From Eumeta japonica (Eukaryota; Arthropoda; Insecta; Lepidoptera; Psychidae): DNA of 64,000 nt. The DNA is taken from positions 124,001 to 188,000 of the forward strand of contig BGZK01000886.1 in assembly GCA_005406025.1 (NCBI GenBank), given 5' to 3'. A program made the translations under genes and the position numbers. The notes below the pieces were generated by a model, which saw nothing but the letters and a program-made list of their open reading frames with translations, did no database searches and was not told the DNA's origin. Below are positions 46,881 to 60,299 of this stretch, in pieces (within the stretch, counting starts at the first letter, position 1; the number at the start of each line of letters is the position of its first letter).

Positions 46881-49800
46881 TATTAAAACAAAACATAATA
46901 ATGTGAACCGAGTTCGACGCAGTATTCTAAATCCTGTATACGGATATATCAGTCAGTGGCGTAAACCGTAATGAGTGAATTAACTAAATATCACACACGT
47001 TCAGGTTTCAACTGGCACGAAAATAGTATTGTACAAGTAAAATCGATAATAACGTAAATAATCTCTATTCGGTAGCCGTAATTGTTACACAAAAGTTACC
47101 TATGTTCATTTATAATATTTGATAATAAATAAAAATAAATTATGTTTGATTCTCTGAATCTCATAAAACAGACAAACAAAATGGTTATTTCTATATCGGA
47201 TATTGATATCATATCCAAACAAAAATTCAATAATAATTGTCTAGCCCTGTTTTATTCCTAGATATTTTATATTAAAATAGGTATATTAGTTACTCTAGCA
47301 TTATTTTGTGAGTTTTGGCATGACTTTACGTTACTTCCAAGTAAAGAGCATCAATTATAAAACAACAGTCAGTATGAATTCATTAAATTAGTGTACATTT
47401 ATCTCAATTTTCGCGAAAATGGAGAAAGCATTTTTATAATCGATAATTTATCACTAGTGGCATTATTATACAGGTCAAATAAAAAACGGCGTTATTCAAG
47501 CAGGATTTTATTGGATAGTCAAGAATGGTCACCGTCAATTTTAGCAGTCGCAATGACAAGCAAAACACCCCAATACGAAAACAGAAAAAAAAAATTAACA
47601 TAAAGACCAACCATGAATATCAATATTGTCAAATGGTATGAAGCAGTAATTATATGGACAAAGATTCCAGAATGTCTCATTTCATGCAATTTATAGAACA
47701 ACAACTTAAACATACAGATCCATGTTTGCGCACGCTTATTCTCGCAAACATTTTAATATTTTCAAATTCTACACAATACATATAGTTTAATACTCAAAAT
47801 GATTAATCAAAACTTGATTTAGACGTCCTGCTTATTAACGTCGTAGCAATTAAACAATATGTAATTAATTCTTCTTTTGTTATTGTGTGCATCGTAATGT
47901 GTAAATCTGTGGTAATAAGTAATGTTCCCAAATTCTTTTATTGATATCACTTTTTTATTTCGTTGACACATAATTGCCTGTTGTTTCGTTTACTCCGACA
48001 GTGGCACATCACTAATGAACATCATGTATACAAATGGGTGTGTGTGTATATATATATCAGTTCTTGGACTGGCGTTGTATGAATGATATAATTCCGAAAA
48101 TGTAAAAAAAAAATTTAAAACACATTTTAAGAACTTTTCGGTATGGGAAGATACTCCTATATAATTTATTTTATTATTTTTATTGTCTACTCCACATAAA
48201 TACATAAAATATTCATAATTATTTTATATATACCCCAAAATTCAGTTTTGTTTACAACTAATATATCGGTGCTTGGCGTGAGTGGCAGGACACTTGTTGA
48301 CTTATATATCAGTCGCTGGCGTTGCACGGGTTAATTGATATTTATATTAGAAGAACTAGATATTTAAGTCATACACAGCTTAAAATCAATCGCTAATTTA
48401 CTATATATGTTTAAAAAATACAGCACACTTACATCAGTTTGATGATATTACTTGCACGTCGCTAGCTGTTGCCTAATTATGCTTACACATAGATACCTAT
48501 TACTTTACCCTGAGTGACTGCCTATAGATCACAAGTTCTGGATTACGATTTTCCCCACATTGTCTGGTCTAACATAATGATAAAATTTACACCTTTTTGC
48601 CAATATATTAATGAAAATATTACTAGGCTCACATTTTTAACATATGCTTCATTTTTATGATGGAAACTCACAGATATACTAGGTAAAATCGAAATGACCG
48701 GGACAATTTTATCAAGTATCTTTTCAATATTCATGTCCTAAAAGGACACATCTCTGTTACCACTAGCCCTCCACCACGATAGATGGTGAGCAATAATATA
48801 AATTCCAATATGTTTTTATTTCATGGATCATGTACATTACTTGAAGTGCGTCACAATGTGTCAAGGATTTATATTTTATTAGTAATTAGCTACTTTTCCA
48901 TTCGTTAAGGACGCAGTTTTCCCTCGAGAAGAACGAGCAAGAACCTTAACGATAGCCCTTTTCAAATTTAAATATAGAATGTTATACAACCAGACATATA
49001 TTTTATAACATATAGAAACAAACACGCATAAAGTCGAGCTGGTTATGTCTATGAATATTTGTCGCCTAAATATTCATAATTTGTATAGATAATACACCTT
49101 TTTAATAATATTTTGCTTAATAATTATATTAAATTTGTTTAAGGTTAGATTTTGTATATTTTCAAGGAACTTATTGAATATACGCACGCAGAGCCCTCTA
49201 TTAATTCATGAATTTATGTAGTTGACTGACATGTAAACACAGTTTATTTCATTACTTGTATTGAATTCAAGTTTATCATTATTTTCCTTGAACATCTCCG
49301 TATTCTATTTTAGATGTATTAAATTTTCATATATAAATTGAGAAGCCAGAGTTAAGATCCCAATTTCCTTAAACTTAGTGCTAAGAGATATTCTAGGACC
49401 CAGCCTATAAATGGCCCGAACAGCCCGCTTTTACAGCCCGAAAAGTCGATCAATATCTGCGGCATATCCCCAGAGCAAGATGCCGTATGACATCAAGTTA
49501 TGAAAACAGCCAAAATAAATCGATTTGGTGGTTTGGATATCTGATACATTTCTTGTATTTTCATGAGCACTATTGTTTTATCTGACTTCAAAGAAAAGTC
49601 GGTTTTCTATTCGTCTGCTTATAGTTTATATATATGTCCGCAAATAACTTCTTTGCTTATGAAATGATTTGAATTATTGTTTGTGTTGGATTCAATATAG
49701 CTCCATATTAGTCCCATTTCCATGTTATTGGTATTGGTCCTTAAACTTCAAAGATACACCAGGAAACTCTTCAAAATCGTTTAAAAAATATAAAACGATT

Positions 49801-49935
49801 AAGGTATTGTTAAGTTTGTGACAATCCCGAAGATGATTGGTGCCTAATCATGCTAATGAACAAATTAAGGTGAACTTGACATGAAGTATGGAGACATACA
49901 ACGGGTTTTCTAAACGACAAGCAGCACAAATGTAT
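46881..49935. other. long AT-rich gene-free stretch
   Basis: No coding region recognised. ATATATCAGT-C-TGGCGT recurs loosely at 46946, 48050 and 48305. Frames near 47391-47713, 47990-48205 and 48543-48734 have no motifs or splice support. Confidence 0.4.
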
Positions 49936-49959
49936 GAATCGAATCAAAAGCAAGCAAAT

Positions 49960-50920
49960 TGTTCTTATTATTATTGTTTTTGAAAATAGTATCCGGGAAG
50001 ATCAATACATCGCTGCATTCAATAGAACCACTGAAAAAAACAGCCCACTCGCAGTTAGGGGTGGCTTTGACGGCCTTTTCATAAGTTGCTACTGCTTCCT
50101 CGGCGTCCATAAACCATATTTCTTGAAGTTTTTCTTTTTATTTCTTGTTTTAGGAAATAAATAGAAATCGCTTGATACAAAGTCGGGACTACAAGGCGGG
50201 TGAGCCATTATTTCTATACCTAACGTCCCCAAATAATTAGTTGCTTGTCTGATGATATTTGATGAGGCGTTGTCATAATGAAGGAGAATCCTACTGCAAG
50301 GTCGTTCTCTCCGAAATTTATCTCCTAAAACAATTGTTCCATAAAGACCTGTCGTTCCAAAGGAAGAGGCGACCGTCTTTTTTGCGACACTTCGACCTCG
50401 TTTTACTTTAGTAGGCAACTCCTCGAAACAAAACACCTACTGAGAGGGCTGACTTTTGGTTTCGAGATCGTGACAGTAATTCCAGCTTTCTTCACCTGTA
50501 ACAATGTTGTATACATCCCTGGAATCACCACCTGCAAATCTTTATATAATTTCTTGGCACCAAATAACACTTTTGGAGTTTTCGAACATCGGTTAAATTA
50601 CAAGGTATCCACCGAGTAGAAAGCTTTCTGAACGATGTCCATGAAGGATTTTGTAGACTTGACTCGTACCGATCCTTAAGTTTGTCTGAACCTACTGGCA
50701 GGTCACTCTTTTGTCAATCTCTATCATGAGCCGCACAGCACTAATGTTGTTATCGGTCGTCCACATAGCAGTACGTCCTTCAGGCAAATTGTCAGTTACA
50801 TGAGCGCGACCACGCTTGAACTTGTTAAACAGTAGCAAGGGATGGAGCTTTAAAAGAGGCCAAACGAAGACGAGTATACCTTTCTTTCTGTCTTAAATGG
50901 CAAAAAAGTCATAAAAAAAT
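49960..50920 (-). mobile_element. mariner transposon copy D, dead
   Basis: On the minus strand, the region with TGEESW near 50490 (first catalytic position changed from Asp to Glu) leads into EELPTKVKRGRSV near 50420. Next come ILLHYDNASS (second catalytic Asp kept, near 50280) and CSPDFVSSDFYLF (third Asp kept, near 50190). The end, EEAVATYEKAVKATP, is reached after a frameshift near 50100. The 5' part (50600-50900) is broken by stops. Terminal repeats were not located. It is a different family from A-C, closer to copy E. Confidence 0.85.
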
Positions 50921-50929
50921 ATTGCACGA

Positions 50930-52900
50930 AAATTTTCTCGCGTTAAATTTATCTTGATATTAGACGAATAATTTTATTTTTGCCGCCAATTTCTAAAAAC
51001 AAGTCACAATTGAATGCAATATACATAAAAAGGTTGATAAAGAGTTCCATTTCCAAAATTTAAGTATGTTTTTTATTTTGTAGTTCTTAAGTGGCCAGCC
51101 CTAAGAACTTTACGTGTCACCTACGTAGATTACTATAAAACCTTACTATGTAACTAAACGGAAACACATTAGAACTCTTTAGGAATAACAGTATAAGTAC
51201 GATTAATTGGTTTATTGTGTGTGAATTGTATAAATTCTACATATGACTACAGTAAAAAAGAATAACTTGATTAGTTACTGTAAGTAATATCAATAATAGG
51301 ATGAAGTTAAATTTCACGGTAATGTCATTTCTGACCTTGCTTGTTCATTCTGTAATACATTCTGTAATATACTCAAAAAGTTATTGGATTCAAGTCAGAC
51401 AATCTTCTTTCTTCCAATACTTTTATGTAAACGAAAGCTATAAAAGACAAGCGTTCGCTGGATCGGACAATGGCGAAGAAAGGACAAATATATTCATTTA
51501 ACAGCTTAAGTTACTACATTTTTATTCGAGTTCTACCACTTTTTAGTGGGACGAGACAAAATACGAAAACTTATAAGTCGAACCAACTGACTTACCTAGT
51601 TGACGGGCTAGTGAAAATACACTAAAAATGTAGGACGCTGCAGAATGATTATCCCGATAAATCGGGAACGGAATCGGTTTTCCTCTTTTTTTATATAGCA
51701 ATAAAGACCACTCATGATCAATCATGTTGTGTATACAATTGTCTTAAGCCAAAAGTAAAAGTTAGATGAATTACAAATTTTAATTTTTTTTCACTAAGGG
51801 ATGTTAAATAAAATAATTTTCCAAAAAATCAAAAGTCACGTTTATAATCCAAAAATAATCAAAAAGTTGTATGTTCCTCGAGTCGGTGCGACCTAAAGCA
51901 AAACAAACTAAAAGTATAAAATAATGAAACCGAAAAACACAAAAATTAATAAGAGATAACCAAATTCAATAAATGAGTGTATCAACAATGTATTGAATCT
52001 AAATGATGAAAATTGATATAAAATCACATTTGGCATATCTTTAGCTGCCACAGACTCCATAAACAGCTAATTATTTAATTATTTTGTGGTTTCTGAAAGT
52101 TTTGGGTTTTTCTTTATTTTCGTAAATAACAATTTTAATTTTTAACTAATATTTATTTCATATGGGTATGACCAGCACTAATGGAGCTTTTCGCCCTTCC
52201 CAAGTTGCTATGGTTGTTGTACTAGTAATGCTTAGTACGTAAAAGTAAAAAAAAATTGCCAATATTTCTTTCATATGTGGCCAGCGCTAAATGAGCACTA
52301 AATTACTAGTATTTAAAGTTTGTTCTATATTGTACCTATTTGAGATAGTGCACTGCCAGCTTAACGCAAACTGCTAGTTATCAATACAATTTTCCGCTTA
52401 TCTTTTAGGGCAATAAATTTTATTTCGGGTGCTAAAATAACAAGAAATTAGAGCTAAATTTTGAACAAAAGTTTGATGATTCTACTCATTTGAATTTTCT
52501 AGCTTCACAGATGTTCTTAGCCGTATTAGAGATGTTGTGGGATATGTAATGAGAACGAAATAAGGAAACTTGTTTAATCAAGTCGCGTATCATTAGACGA
52601 ACATTAATATGTAATAATACTTGATTGAAAAATGTATGATTTATATGTTATCAAATAATAAGTATGAGAATTACTTAATAAACAAAACGGTTGTTTTTTT
52701 TATTTGTTTTCGATAATCAATGAGACGCGGTACGTCACTGATCAACAATGTGATTACGTTTTTCATTTTAATGCAACCCCCCGTAAATATAACAGACATC
52801 AAAGATTGTTTTTGCATTAAATAAGAAAATTGAAAATAAAAAAAAGATAATTAAATATTAAAAAATTAAAGCACATCAAAATGCATTTTTTTTTTAATCT
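50930..52900. other. AT-rich gene-free stretch
   Basis: No host gene recognised. A diverged short direct repeat, AATATTT-TTTCATATG with CCAGC-CTAA, lies at 52147 and 52260. A plus-strand 66-codon frame at 51301-51501 starts with ATG and a hydrophobic stretch (FTVMSFLTLLVHSVIHSVIY), but this is likely chance. Confidence 0.35.
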
Positions 52901-52909
52901 ATACAAATT

Positions 52910-53126
52910 GAAACAGTGATATCGAAAACGGGACGAGGAGCAGAAATGAGAGCCAGAACCGCGACCGAAATTGAGGTCGACACCGGGAATTGAATTTAGA
53001 ATGTAAATTAAGACCGAGATCGAAATCAAGAACTGTACCGAAACCAGAATTAAAACACGAACAATGTCTTTGATGTTAGTAACGACGAATCTTCAAGTGG
53101 GCGAAGCCGCTTGCGGAAAGCTAGTT
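52910..53126 (-). repeat. ACTAGC element, purine-rich hexamer core
   Basis: The core at 52920-53060 reads in six-base steps (GAAAAC GGGACG AGGAGC). The end at 53099-53124 is GGGCGAAGCCGCTTGCGGAA, then AGCTAGTT, the inverse of the start of the copies at 20095 and 63113. Confidence 0.7.
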
Positions 53127-53755
53127 GCAGTATAAGAATAACCGCTAAAACAAAACTTATGAATTTCCACTTGACTGCTGTTGTCTGTGTTCTTTTCAAT
53201 ACAGACATTAAGGTTATGGTGCGTCTTCTTACTGCAGTAATCCATTTGTTTGTTTGGTTTATTTTCCAATGGATAACCTGAAATATATAAAATTTATATT
53301 TAACTTTACTGCTAGTATGTTTTCAGGTCGCAACACGGCGACTTAGGTGATTCATTTTATGTTTAAACATTAATTGATAAAAATGCACGCATATTTGAAA
53401 GCCCTAAAGCTTAAAACAGCCTCCTAAAACGCCCAAATTATCCGCTGCGAAAGCTTGCGTCGATTTGACATTCCTCACCATGAATTCGCACGGAGTCGAC
53501 AGAAACCACTCCGGCTATTCTCTGAGTGGCCCATGTAGATAGCACATCTATACAGATATACGGGGCCTGTATATTAAAACGTTATCATTCTCGTCTAAAA
53601 CCCATTGCCCGTATGGAATCAATATTCTCCTTTGCGGGACCCATACTCCCATACAGTGCCCAGAGAACTTCGTCGCTTGGGATATCACAAGAATTTCCCA
53701 CATTATTAGTCTATGTAACTAAGCAAAATTTAAGCAAGTAAGATTTCTCGGGAAA
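53127..53755. other. gene-free stretch
   Basis: Single-copy-looking DNA. The plus-strand 71-codon frame at 53526-53741 has no recognisable motif. Confidence 0.3.
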
Positions 53756-53759
53756 CGAA

Positions 53760-54115
53760 CAAGGACGATGGAGGTGACGGCGACCGATCGAAGACCAAAA
53801 ATGAATACGTAAACGACGCCGGGGACACGGAGGGCCACGGCTAGTGAGCGTCGCAGTTCGGCGCTCGCATAATTAATGAGCAAGGCGTCGGCGGCGATCG
53901 CTCAATCCCGCGGCCCGCGCGCATCACGAGCGCCTCCCGCGGGAGGAGCGCTCAATTAGCCGCTTAGTATTCCCCGAGGAGCGCTTTACGGCTCGTCGGC
54001 CCGCCGCCGTTTTCGCCGGCTCCCACGGATTTCCCGTGTCTAACTTATGGAGCGGTGCTTTGCCCCGTGCCGTAAAACTGTTGGCTGTGCTGCAAGGGAA
54101 CGCCTCACGGTGTGT
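53760..54115. promoter_or_regulatory. GC/CpG-rich island 12, the longest
   Basis: Continuous CpG-rich DNA (GGCGTCGGCGGCGATCGCTC, then CCGCGGCCCGCGCGCATC). ATAATTAATGAGC at 53869 and GCTCAATTAGCCGC at 53950 are homeodomain-type sites. CCTCCCGCGGGAGGAG at 53933 is a palindrome. No exon was found on either strand. Confidence 0.45.
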
Positions 54116-54419
54116 AACTCGAAAAAAATATTTGTGACGATATTAACAAAATAAAATAAAGGAAACAATTGATACCTGTGTATATGGTAGTGCGTGCGTG
54201 TAGGTCAAAACAATAATGATCGGTACAGGAATATATAAATTTTACTATTATCGCGTAGCAAACAGGTACCTATATACTATGAGGTTTTATTATAAATACC
54301 ATATCACCAGTTTTCCCTTTCACAAAACTTACAACGCAATATATAACCATTGTAACAAGACATATTAAAATGATTTATGTCGAGATGATGATGATGGAGA
54401 TGCCTCGTTCAAGCGCATA

Positions 54420-54444
54420 CGTGGGGCGCACTATAAGTTTTTGG
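54420..54444 (+). repeat. mariner E left terminal inverted repeat
   Basis: Begins right after TA at 54418-54419 and pairs with 55640-55664. Confidence 0.85.
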
Positions 54445-55639
54445 AACTGGTGATTTACATAAATAATATCTAAAAATAATATTACTTTTGAAAATGGAAC
54501 TTCATGGCTGTAAAATACAGTTTGTTTCATCTAATTGTCAATTGTTTTTACATTGTGACGTTATTTTTAAAATTGTGTATTTATCACTACGTATATTTAG
54601 GTCGTAAAAATTTCCCTAGTACGATTTTCTACGATTTGAAATGTAAATTGATAGCGCAGCAGAGTATTGCTCGGCTTCGAACTGCTTTTGGCGATGAAGC
54701 ATCATTTAAGATGACTCTTTATAACTGGTTTGAAGAATTCAAACACGGTCGTATCAATCAAAGTGACAAATTTCGTGATAGTCGCCCGTCCACCGCTGTG
54801 AACAACAAACACATCGATGCTGTGCGCGTATGATCGCAACGTACAAGCATGTGACCTATCATGAGAATTAGCCATCCTTAAGCATAGACATTAAACACGA
54901 TTAATACTAAACAAACCATACCATACAATTTGACTGAGGCCGAAAAAACAAACCGCTTCACTTAGTGCAACGCCATACTTACCAGATTGAAAGAAGAGGC
55001 GTCAAATTTGATATAGGGCTGATAACAGGTGACGAAACATGGATTCATTGCTACGACCTTCAAACAAAGCAACAATAAGCCGTATGGGTAACCAAAGTGG
55101 TGCACGCGCGAAGTGCCTCTAAACGGATGACTGTTTCTTTTTTAATAAAACTGAACACGTGGCTTCTGATGCTTTGGAGAATTATTGCATTATGAATAGC
55201 GATTAGTGCACGACTATTTGTTTGCCGGAAGTTATTGACGAACTCCGTAAAAATAACCGTAAACGTCGTATGCCAATGATGGTAAATGAATGCAACAAGA
55301 CAATGCCAATTCTCACACGAACATACAGACAAATATTTTTTTAAAGAAGAAAAACGTAGAGCACATGAGCAATCATGCATGCAGTCCCGACTTGGCACCT
55401 TGTGACTTTTTTGTTCGTAAAAATTAAAAATCAATTACGCGGTCAACGAGTTTCATCACTAAAAGAGGCTATCGAAGAGTATGAAAAACATGTTTCCAGG
55501 ATCACCAGAGGGGAGGGGTATCATAAATGTTTTCAAAATTGGTTTATCCGTATCAAAAAGTACATTTATTCTAACAGAGAATAGTTTGAGAAACAATAAA
55601 TTCATTTAGACCATTCGTACTATTTTTTTCTCATTCATT

Positions 55640-55664
55640 CCAAAAATTTTCAATGCACCCTACG
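55640..55664 (-). repeat. mariner E right terminal inverted repeat
   Basis: Ends right before TA at 55665-55666. Reads CCAAAAATTTTCAATGCACC, then CTACG. Confidence 0.85.
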
Positions 55665-55929
55665 TATTAATAGTTCAGAAAAAATTCTAATAATTTGAGG
55701 CATTCATACATAAACAATAAATCGTCGAACGCTGTAGTATTCTTAGACAACATTGTGTAAGGTGAATATTACCATATCTTACCTTCCTTGTTTAATAGCT
55801 TACAATAGGTACGTCACTTAAAAGTAGGTACTGATAGGTATATAACTTAAATACAGATGCATTTTGATCTGCTACTATTGTAGACGTGTTTTATAATAAT
55901 CCGACCGCTACATACTTACAAGTAGACTT

Positions 55930-56340
55930 CCATCGATCGCCACAGTGCCAGCCGTTGCATTGACGTTAATTCTAATTCAGTAACCATGGACGGCCGCGGT
56001 CTCGCAACCGTTATATTGTCGCGAGTCCCGCGCTCGATCTATTCCGATCTCATTAAGTGGTTCTTAGCGCGCTTAATGAAGAAGGCGAACGGCGCCGCCG
56101 TTATTTGTGCCCGGCGGCGGAGCAGCGGCAGAGGGCGCCGGCGGCGACAATGCCATTGTCTATTTCCGTGTACCGAGAGAGAGTGGTGTGTTTACAAACA
56201 GCGCGGCGAACTAATGGCGCTATTTTGGGAAACACAAAGGACGCTAAATCCCGCCGAATGAGATGTCGCCGCGTGTTCCTGCGTTAAAGTTTTAACGTCG
56301 CGCATCAACAGCGCCGCCGCCGGTCGCCGGCTGGCTGTCC
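55930..56340. promoter_or_regulatory. GC/CpG-rich island 13 with Sox and forkhead-like sites (candidate enhancer)
   Basis: GACAATGCCATTGTC at 56146-56160 is a palindrome holding two inverted Sox-type ACAATG cores. TGTTTACAAACA at 56189-56200 has a forkhead core on both strands. Other motifs are TTAATTCTAATT near 55968 and CTAATGG near 56211. GC-rich spacers surround them. Two plus-strand frames (from 55986 and 56057) are open through the island; they overlap in different frames and look compositional. Confidence 0.5.
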
Positions 56341-56344
56341 GTAT

Positions 56345-57760
56345 ACTCCTGAACACGGCTTTGTACCGGGAATCCCTTCGTTTCCCTCATTTGATTCTCG
56401 CTCTTCCTCGATGTTCTCAGAAATAACGAAGCATACAAGAGGAAACTGTATGTTAAAATCCTTCTATATTCACTGCTTTCTTAAAATGGTGAATATCACA
56501 ATGACTTAGGTCAGAACAACGTCAGGGCGTAAACTCAGCAATGTAATGTTCCCGAAATCGGTTTCAGATGCCAAGATTTAAGTTAATTTCAAAGCGGACA
56601 AATGAAGCAAAAATTGATACACCACTAAATATAATGTACTCTTAAGTTCCTTAATCTCAAGCAATTATGAATATTATAACATCAGAGCGAAATAACTTGA
56701 TGCGAAACACACAACAGAACTGTAGCAATGAGAACATTACATAGAATGTCCCTACCTATCGTTTCATTGATGAAATGGATTGAACAAACTGAAACAAAGA
56801 AATTTCCTTGAGAGTTGCCTCAGTCTGAAGGCACCAAACGTATGATCGATTGATGTCTCGTTTCGGGATCACAGTTGCATTAACCGTTTATGATTTCCTG
56901 ACACATCATCATATATGTGCACTTCCTTCTCGCGTGGACCAAGTTCATCTACACCGAAATACAAACACACTCGAACCCATTTCTGCTAGTCAGTCGGTTT
57001 CGCATCCGCCGCAAACGGGCTGCGAGCGGCGTTTGTGAAAGGTTGTTTCCATTTGGACGCAGATTCGTAGTCGTACACGTTAGAATTCATAGTGCGGTAA
57101 GTGACGAGTAATGGTAAGGTATATGTCATCTACTCTTAACCTATACAATTATGGCCTCAAAAAGACTTTTTATCAAGAAAAAAAATTCTCCCGTTGTGTT
57201 AAAATTCTTAGCTCAATTTTAACGTGTAGGTGACCATTTAAAATTTAACATTTAAATAATACACAATTTTTTTTCACATAAAATGCAATAAATTTTGAAT
57301 ATATTGCTATAAAAATCTTATCTTAGGATATTCTTGTATAGAAGTTATTAAATTCTCTAAAAAGGCCCTGAATTGGATTTGTAAACTCAATAATCCGTAT
57401 ATATATATACAGGCCACGAAACCTGAGATGTGCAGAAATATACAATTCCAAAGCTTAAAGTTAAAACTCAACTTTTTGACTTTAGTATGTAAATATATTT
57501 TTTACAAACTTCATTTCATTCTAGTTCATTTTGTTCATTTAGTATGAACACATTAGTTTACAAATACATTTTAAATTGCTCATACATGGATTTCACTCGT
57601 CTGTTGTTCCTAAATCTGATAATATGCTTTATGTAACATCTCGGCCTGACGCGGCAATACGAAAGGCAATGTAACCACATTTAACCCTTTATTGTAAATA
57701 ACGAGATGGTGTTGACTGCTTTTATGTAAATTAAACACAGATAATAATGTATTAATATTA
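56345..57760. other. gene-free stretch
   Basis: No coding region recognised. Two overlapping plus-strand frames at 56850-57111 lack motifs. Confidence 0.3.
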
Positions 57761-57767
57761 TTTATTG

Positions 57768-57832
57768 TAGAGGGCGGGCGGCGCGCGGCGCTCGCAGCGC
57801 GCCGGGCGGTGCGCCCGCGACAAACAATATAA
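57768..57832. promoter_or_regulatory. GC/CpG-rich island 14, very short
   Basis: About 60 bp of almost pure G/C (GGGCGGGCGGCGCGCGGCGC) with internal GCGC palindromes, set abruptly in AT-rich DNA. Confidence 0.4.
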
Positions 57833-57834
57833 TA

Positions 57835-59785
57835 TATGACTTCATAGTGAATACATATTAATAATTAGCGAATCATCTTGTCGTATATTTTAAATATATA
57901 TCATACCGTTTTTGTACACAGTAAATATCGAATACGATTTATGAATATGCCTTTTATTGCCTAAAATCATTAATATACATTTCAATACAGATAAAAAAAA
58001 AATATTCTTTTTTATTTTGGAATTCAAATTTATTTAATAACCTTGGATACAAATCGATTTTTTTCAATGTTAATGTCAAAAAATGGCAACATTTTCGTCT
58101 AGTTATATTAATTATTATGAACGTAGTCATACATACATTATAATCAGTTTGGAACTGCAATAAATGTTTTTGCAGTATACATATCGGTATGTAGATATAC
58201 ACTATACATATAATCATATGTCATAATTATTAAACTAATAAGAAAACTATTTATCGTCTAATTTTACGATGTATTTAAAAGGTTACGAATACTTATTGAT
58301 ACCTATATACATGTAAATTACCATCCTCGTAAACGGAACCTTTAAGGAATGGAATTACCCAATTACACATAAGCTATATTAAGTTTTCTTTTTTTGGAAA
58401 TCCTTCATTTGGCCTGGTAATTTTTCACTATATTTCACTTAACAAACATATATACCTGTTTCATAAAATTTAACAATCAATTTAAAGTGACAATAAAAAT
58501 ATACATTTGAAATAAAGTTGTTAAAATTTTATAGTTACATGTCGTTCTTCCCATCTTGTCCCACAGTTTTATTAGTCGTAAAATTTAAATTGGATTTAGG
58601 CAAACAAAATTAAAATGAGTGTCTAAGGATCTAGATGAGGCAGAAGTTACATCTATCTGTTCAATAATGATGTGTGATCTATAATTTTATATATAGAAAT
58701 TTTATATAGAACATTTAATCTAATATGTATATTATTTATCACGACTTTTATTGCAACACCAATATAAAAATCATGTCTTATACTAATACCAAATGTACCA
58801 ACAACTTTGCAGGTATGAAATTTATGTTTAAAATTAACAAACTTTCCGTTAGTCAATTTTGATGAAATAGAGCTTGTATTTTTTTTCCCAAATTAAGCAA
58901 AGTCTGGGTGTGAATATCACACGAAAATTCGTCAAATAGTTTTGCAGATAAGCGTGTTCAGACAGACAGACAAAGTTTATAGAATAATCTTATTTCACTT
59001 CGTTACATTCATTACGTCACTTACAATTTCTGACAAATACTTTTAACTTATGGTCACGACGGTTCTCCAGTTTTATTGTATGTAAGACAATATGGGTCTG
59101 AATGCACTTTGACGCATCTCATGCAACAATAAAACAAATCATAGGTTCGTTTAGGCTCTACTCTCATAGTTTCACGCTAATCTTGCAATGTAAAACTCTT
59201 ACTCAATGAATATAGCCAATTATAAGCCATTTGACTCGTCAAACTTTAACTTCTCTATCCATGTAATTATTGATGGAATTACGTCACCTCCTACAATAAT
59301 TAGTACGTCAAAATGATGCAATAAGAGAATATACTCGCGACGTGATACTCTATTTTGTAAAAGTATAAGAATTTCTATCAGTTTAAGATGGAAACGTCAC
59401 AGTGAAAAAAAAAGTTGAAACTGTGATCAAAAAGAAAAAATATATATTTGAACTGTACCATTTCTTCATTATATTTTACGATTAGGCATGATAATTTAAG
59501 ATGAGAATGGTCAACTTATACATTGGCCTTTGAAACAAATATATGCGGAAGCGGACAACTTTTAATTTACAGAGTAATAAATACATAAAATTGTTTACTT
59601 GTAATGTTTTTTAATTATTGGTAAAACTTTTTTCAATTCAAAATAGCTGTCACAAATGAGGCAGACGGAGGTGATGACGAGGATCGATACAATGAGCACA
59701 CATATTTATACGCATCCTTGAAAAGGTTCCGTTCGGATGCTAACATATCCTAATAATCGATATCGTTTCCCTTATTCTTATAAAC
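57835..59785. other. AT-rich gene-free stretch
   Basis: No coding region recognised. 58880-58990 ends with a CAGACAGACAGACAAAG tract typical of interspersed repeats. If the coding end at 60782 is real, part of this could be 3' UTR or intergenic DNA. Confidence 0.35.
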
Positions 59786-59789
59786 GAGA

Positions 59790-59910
59790 AGTGGTGAACA
59801 GCAGAGGGCGGCGCGCCCCGCCTACGGTGTTTACAGCCCGCTACGGCCTGAACTAGCTACGCGACTAACCGGGGCGGGCAGGCTTGGAGCGACATGGGCG
59901 TCGGTCGTCG
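59790..59910. promoter_or_regulatory. GC/CpG-rich island 15
   Basis: GGGCGGCGCGCCCCGCC at 59806, followed by GGTGTTTACAGCC (forkhead-like) and GGGGCGGGCAGG. Confidence 0.35.
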
Positions 59911-60299
59911 TCGACGATCGAAATCCATTTCCTTCTATTGCTTTCAGAATTTAAATATATAGAGCCGGAAAAAATTCTGAGTGAGGAAGTGTCGTTTTCA
60001 AAAAACAGTCTATTGTTTCGTTTTTGTAAACACATCATTTTTACATAACTTATACAGACATAAATCTATTTGTAATGTAGACTTATGGTTTCCACATAAT
60101 AGACAGTAACGATGGAACCGCATGACCGCCCGCCCTCCAAGCATGACCCTCCAAGCAATCAGATCTTTTTTTTCTTTCCTATACTTGAAATCTCTTTTCA
60201 AGATCCTCCCGATGAGTAGTCCTCAGAAACCTCAATGAATGGCTTTAGTAATCCATCGCTTTGCGGATAATTGCCAAAAAAAATAGGAGCTTTAAGTTT

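Larger units (their letters stand above)
54420..55664 (+). mobile_element. mariner transposon copy E, both TIRs and TA flanks preserved, dead
   Basis: TIRs of about 25 bp: CGTGGGGCGCACTATAAG at 54420 and the inverse of CTTTTTTCAATGCACCCTACG-type sequence ending at 55664, about 80 percent identical, each next to TA (54418-54419 and 55665-55666). Length 1245 bp is normal for mariner. Transposase: IARLRTAFGDEASF and NWFEEFKHGR near 54655-54750, TGDETWIHCYD near 55028, ANSHT in place of DNASSHT near 55308, CSPDLAPCDFF near 55381. Numerous stops and shifts. The HDN catalytic Asp region is degraded. Confidence 0.9.

Noticed and set aside
50089..50436. Intact transposase gene
   Set aside because: Only the C-terminal catalytic part is open; the 5' half has stops, the first catalytic Asp is changed, and the end needs a frameshift.
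55060..55434. 124-codon minus-strand frame
   Set aside because: Antisense to mariner E transposase.
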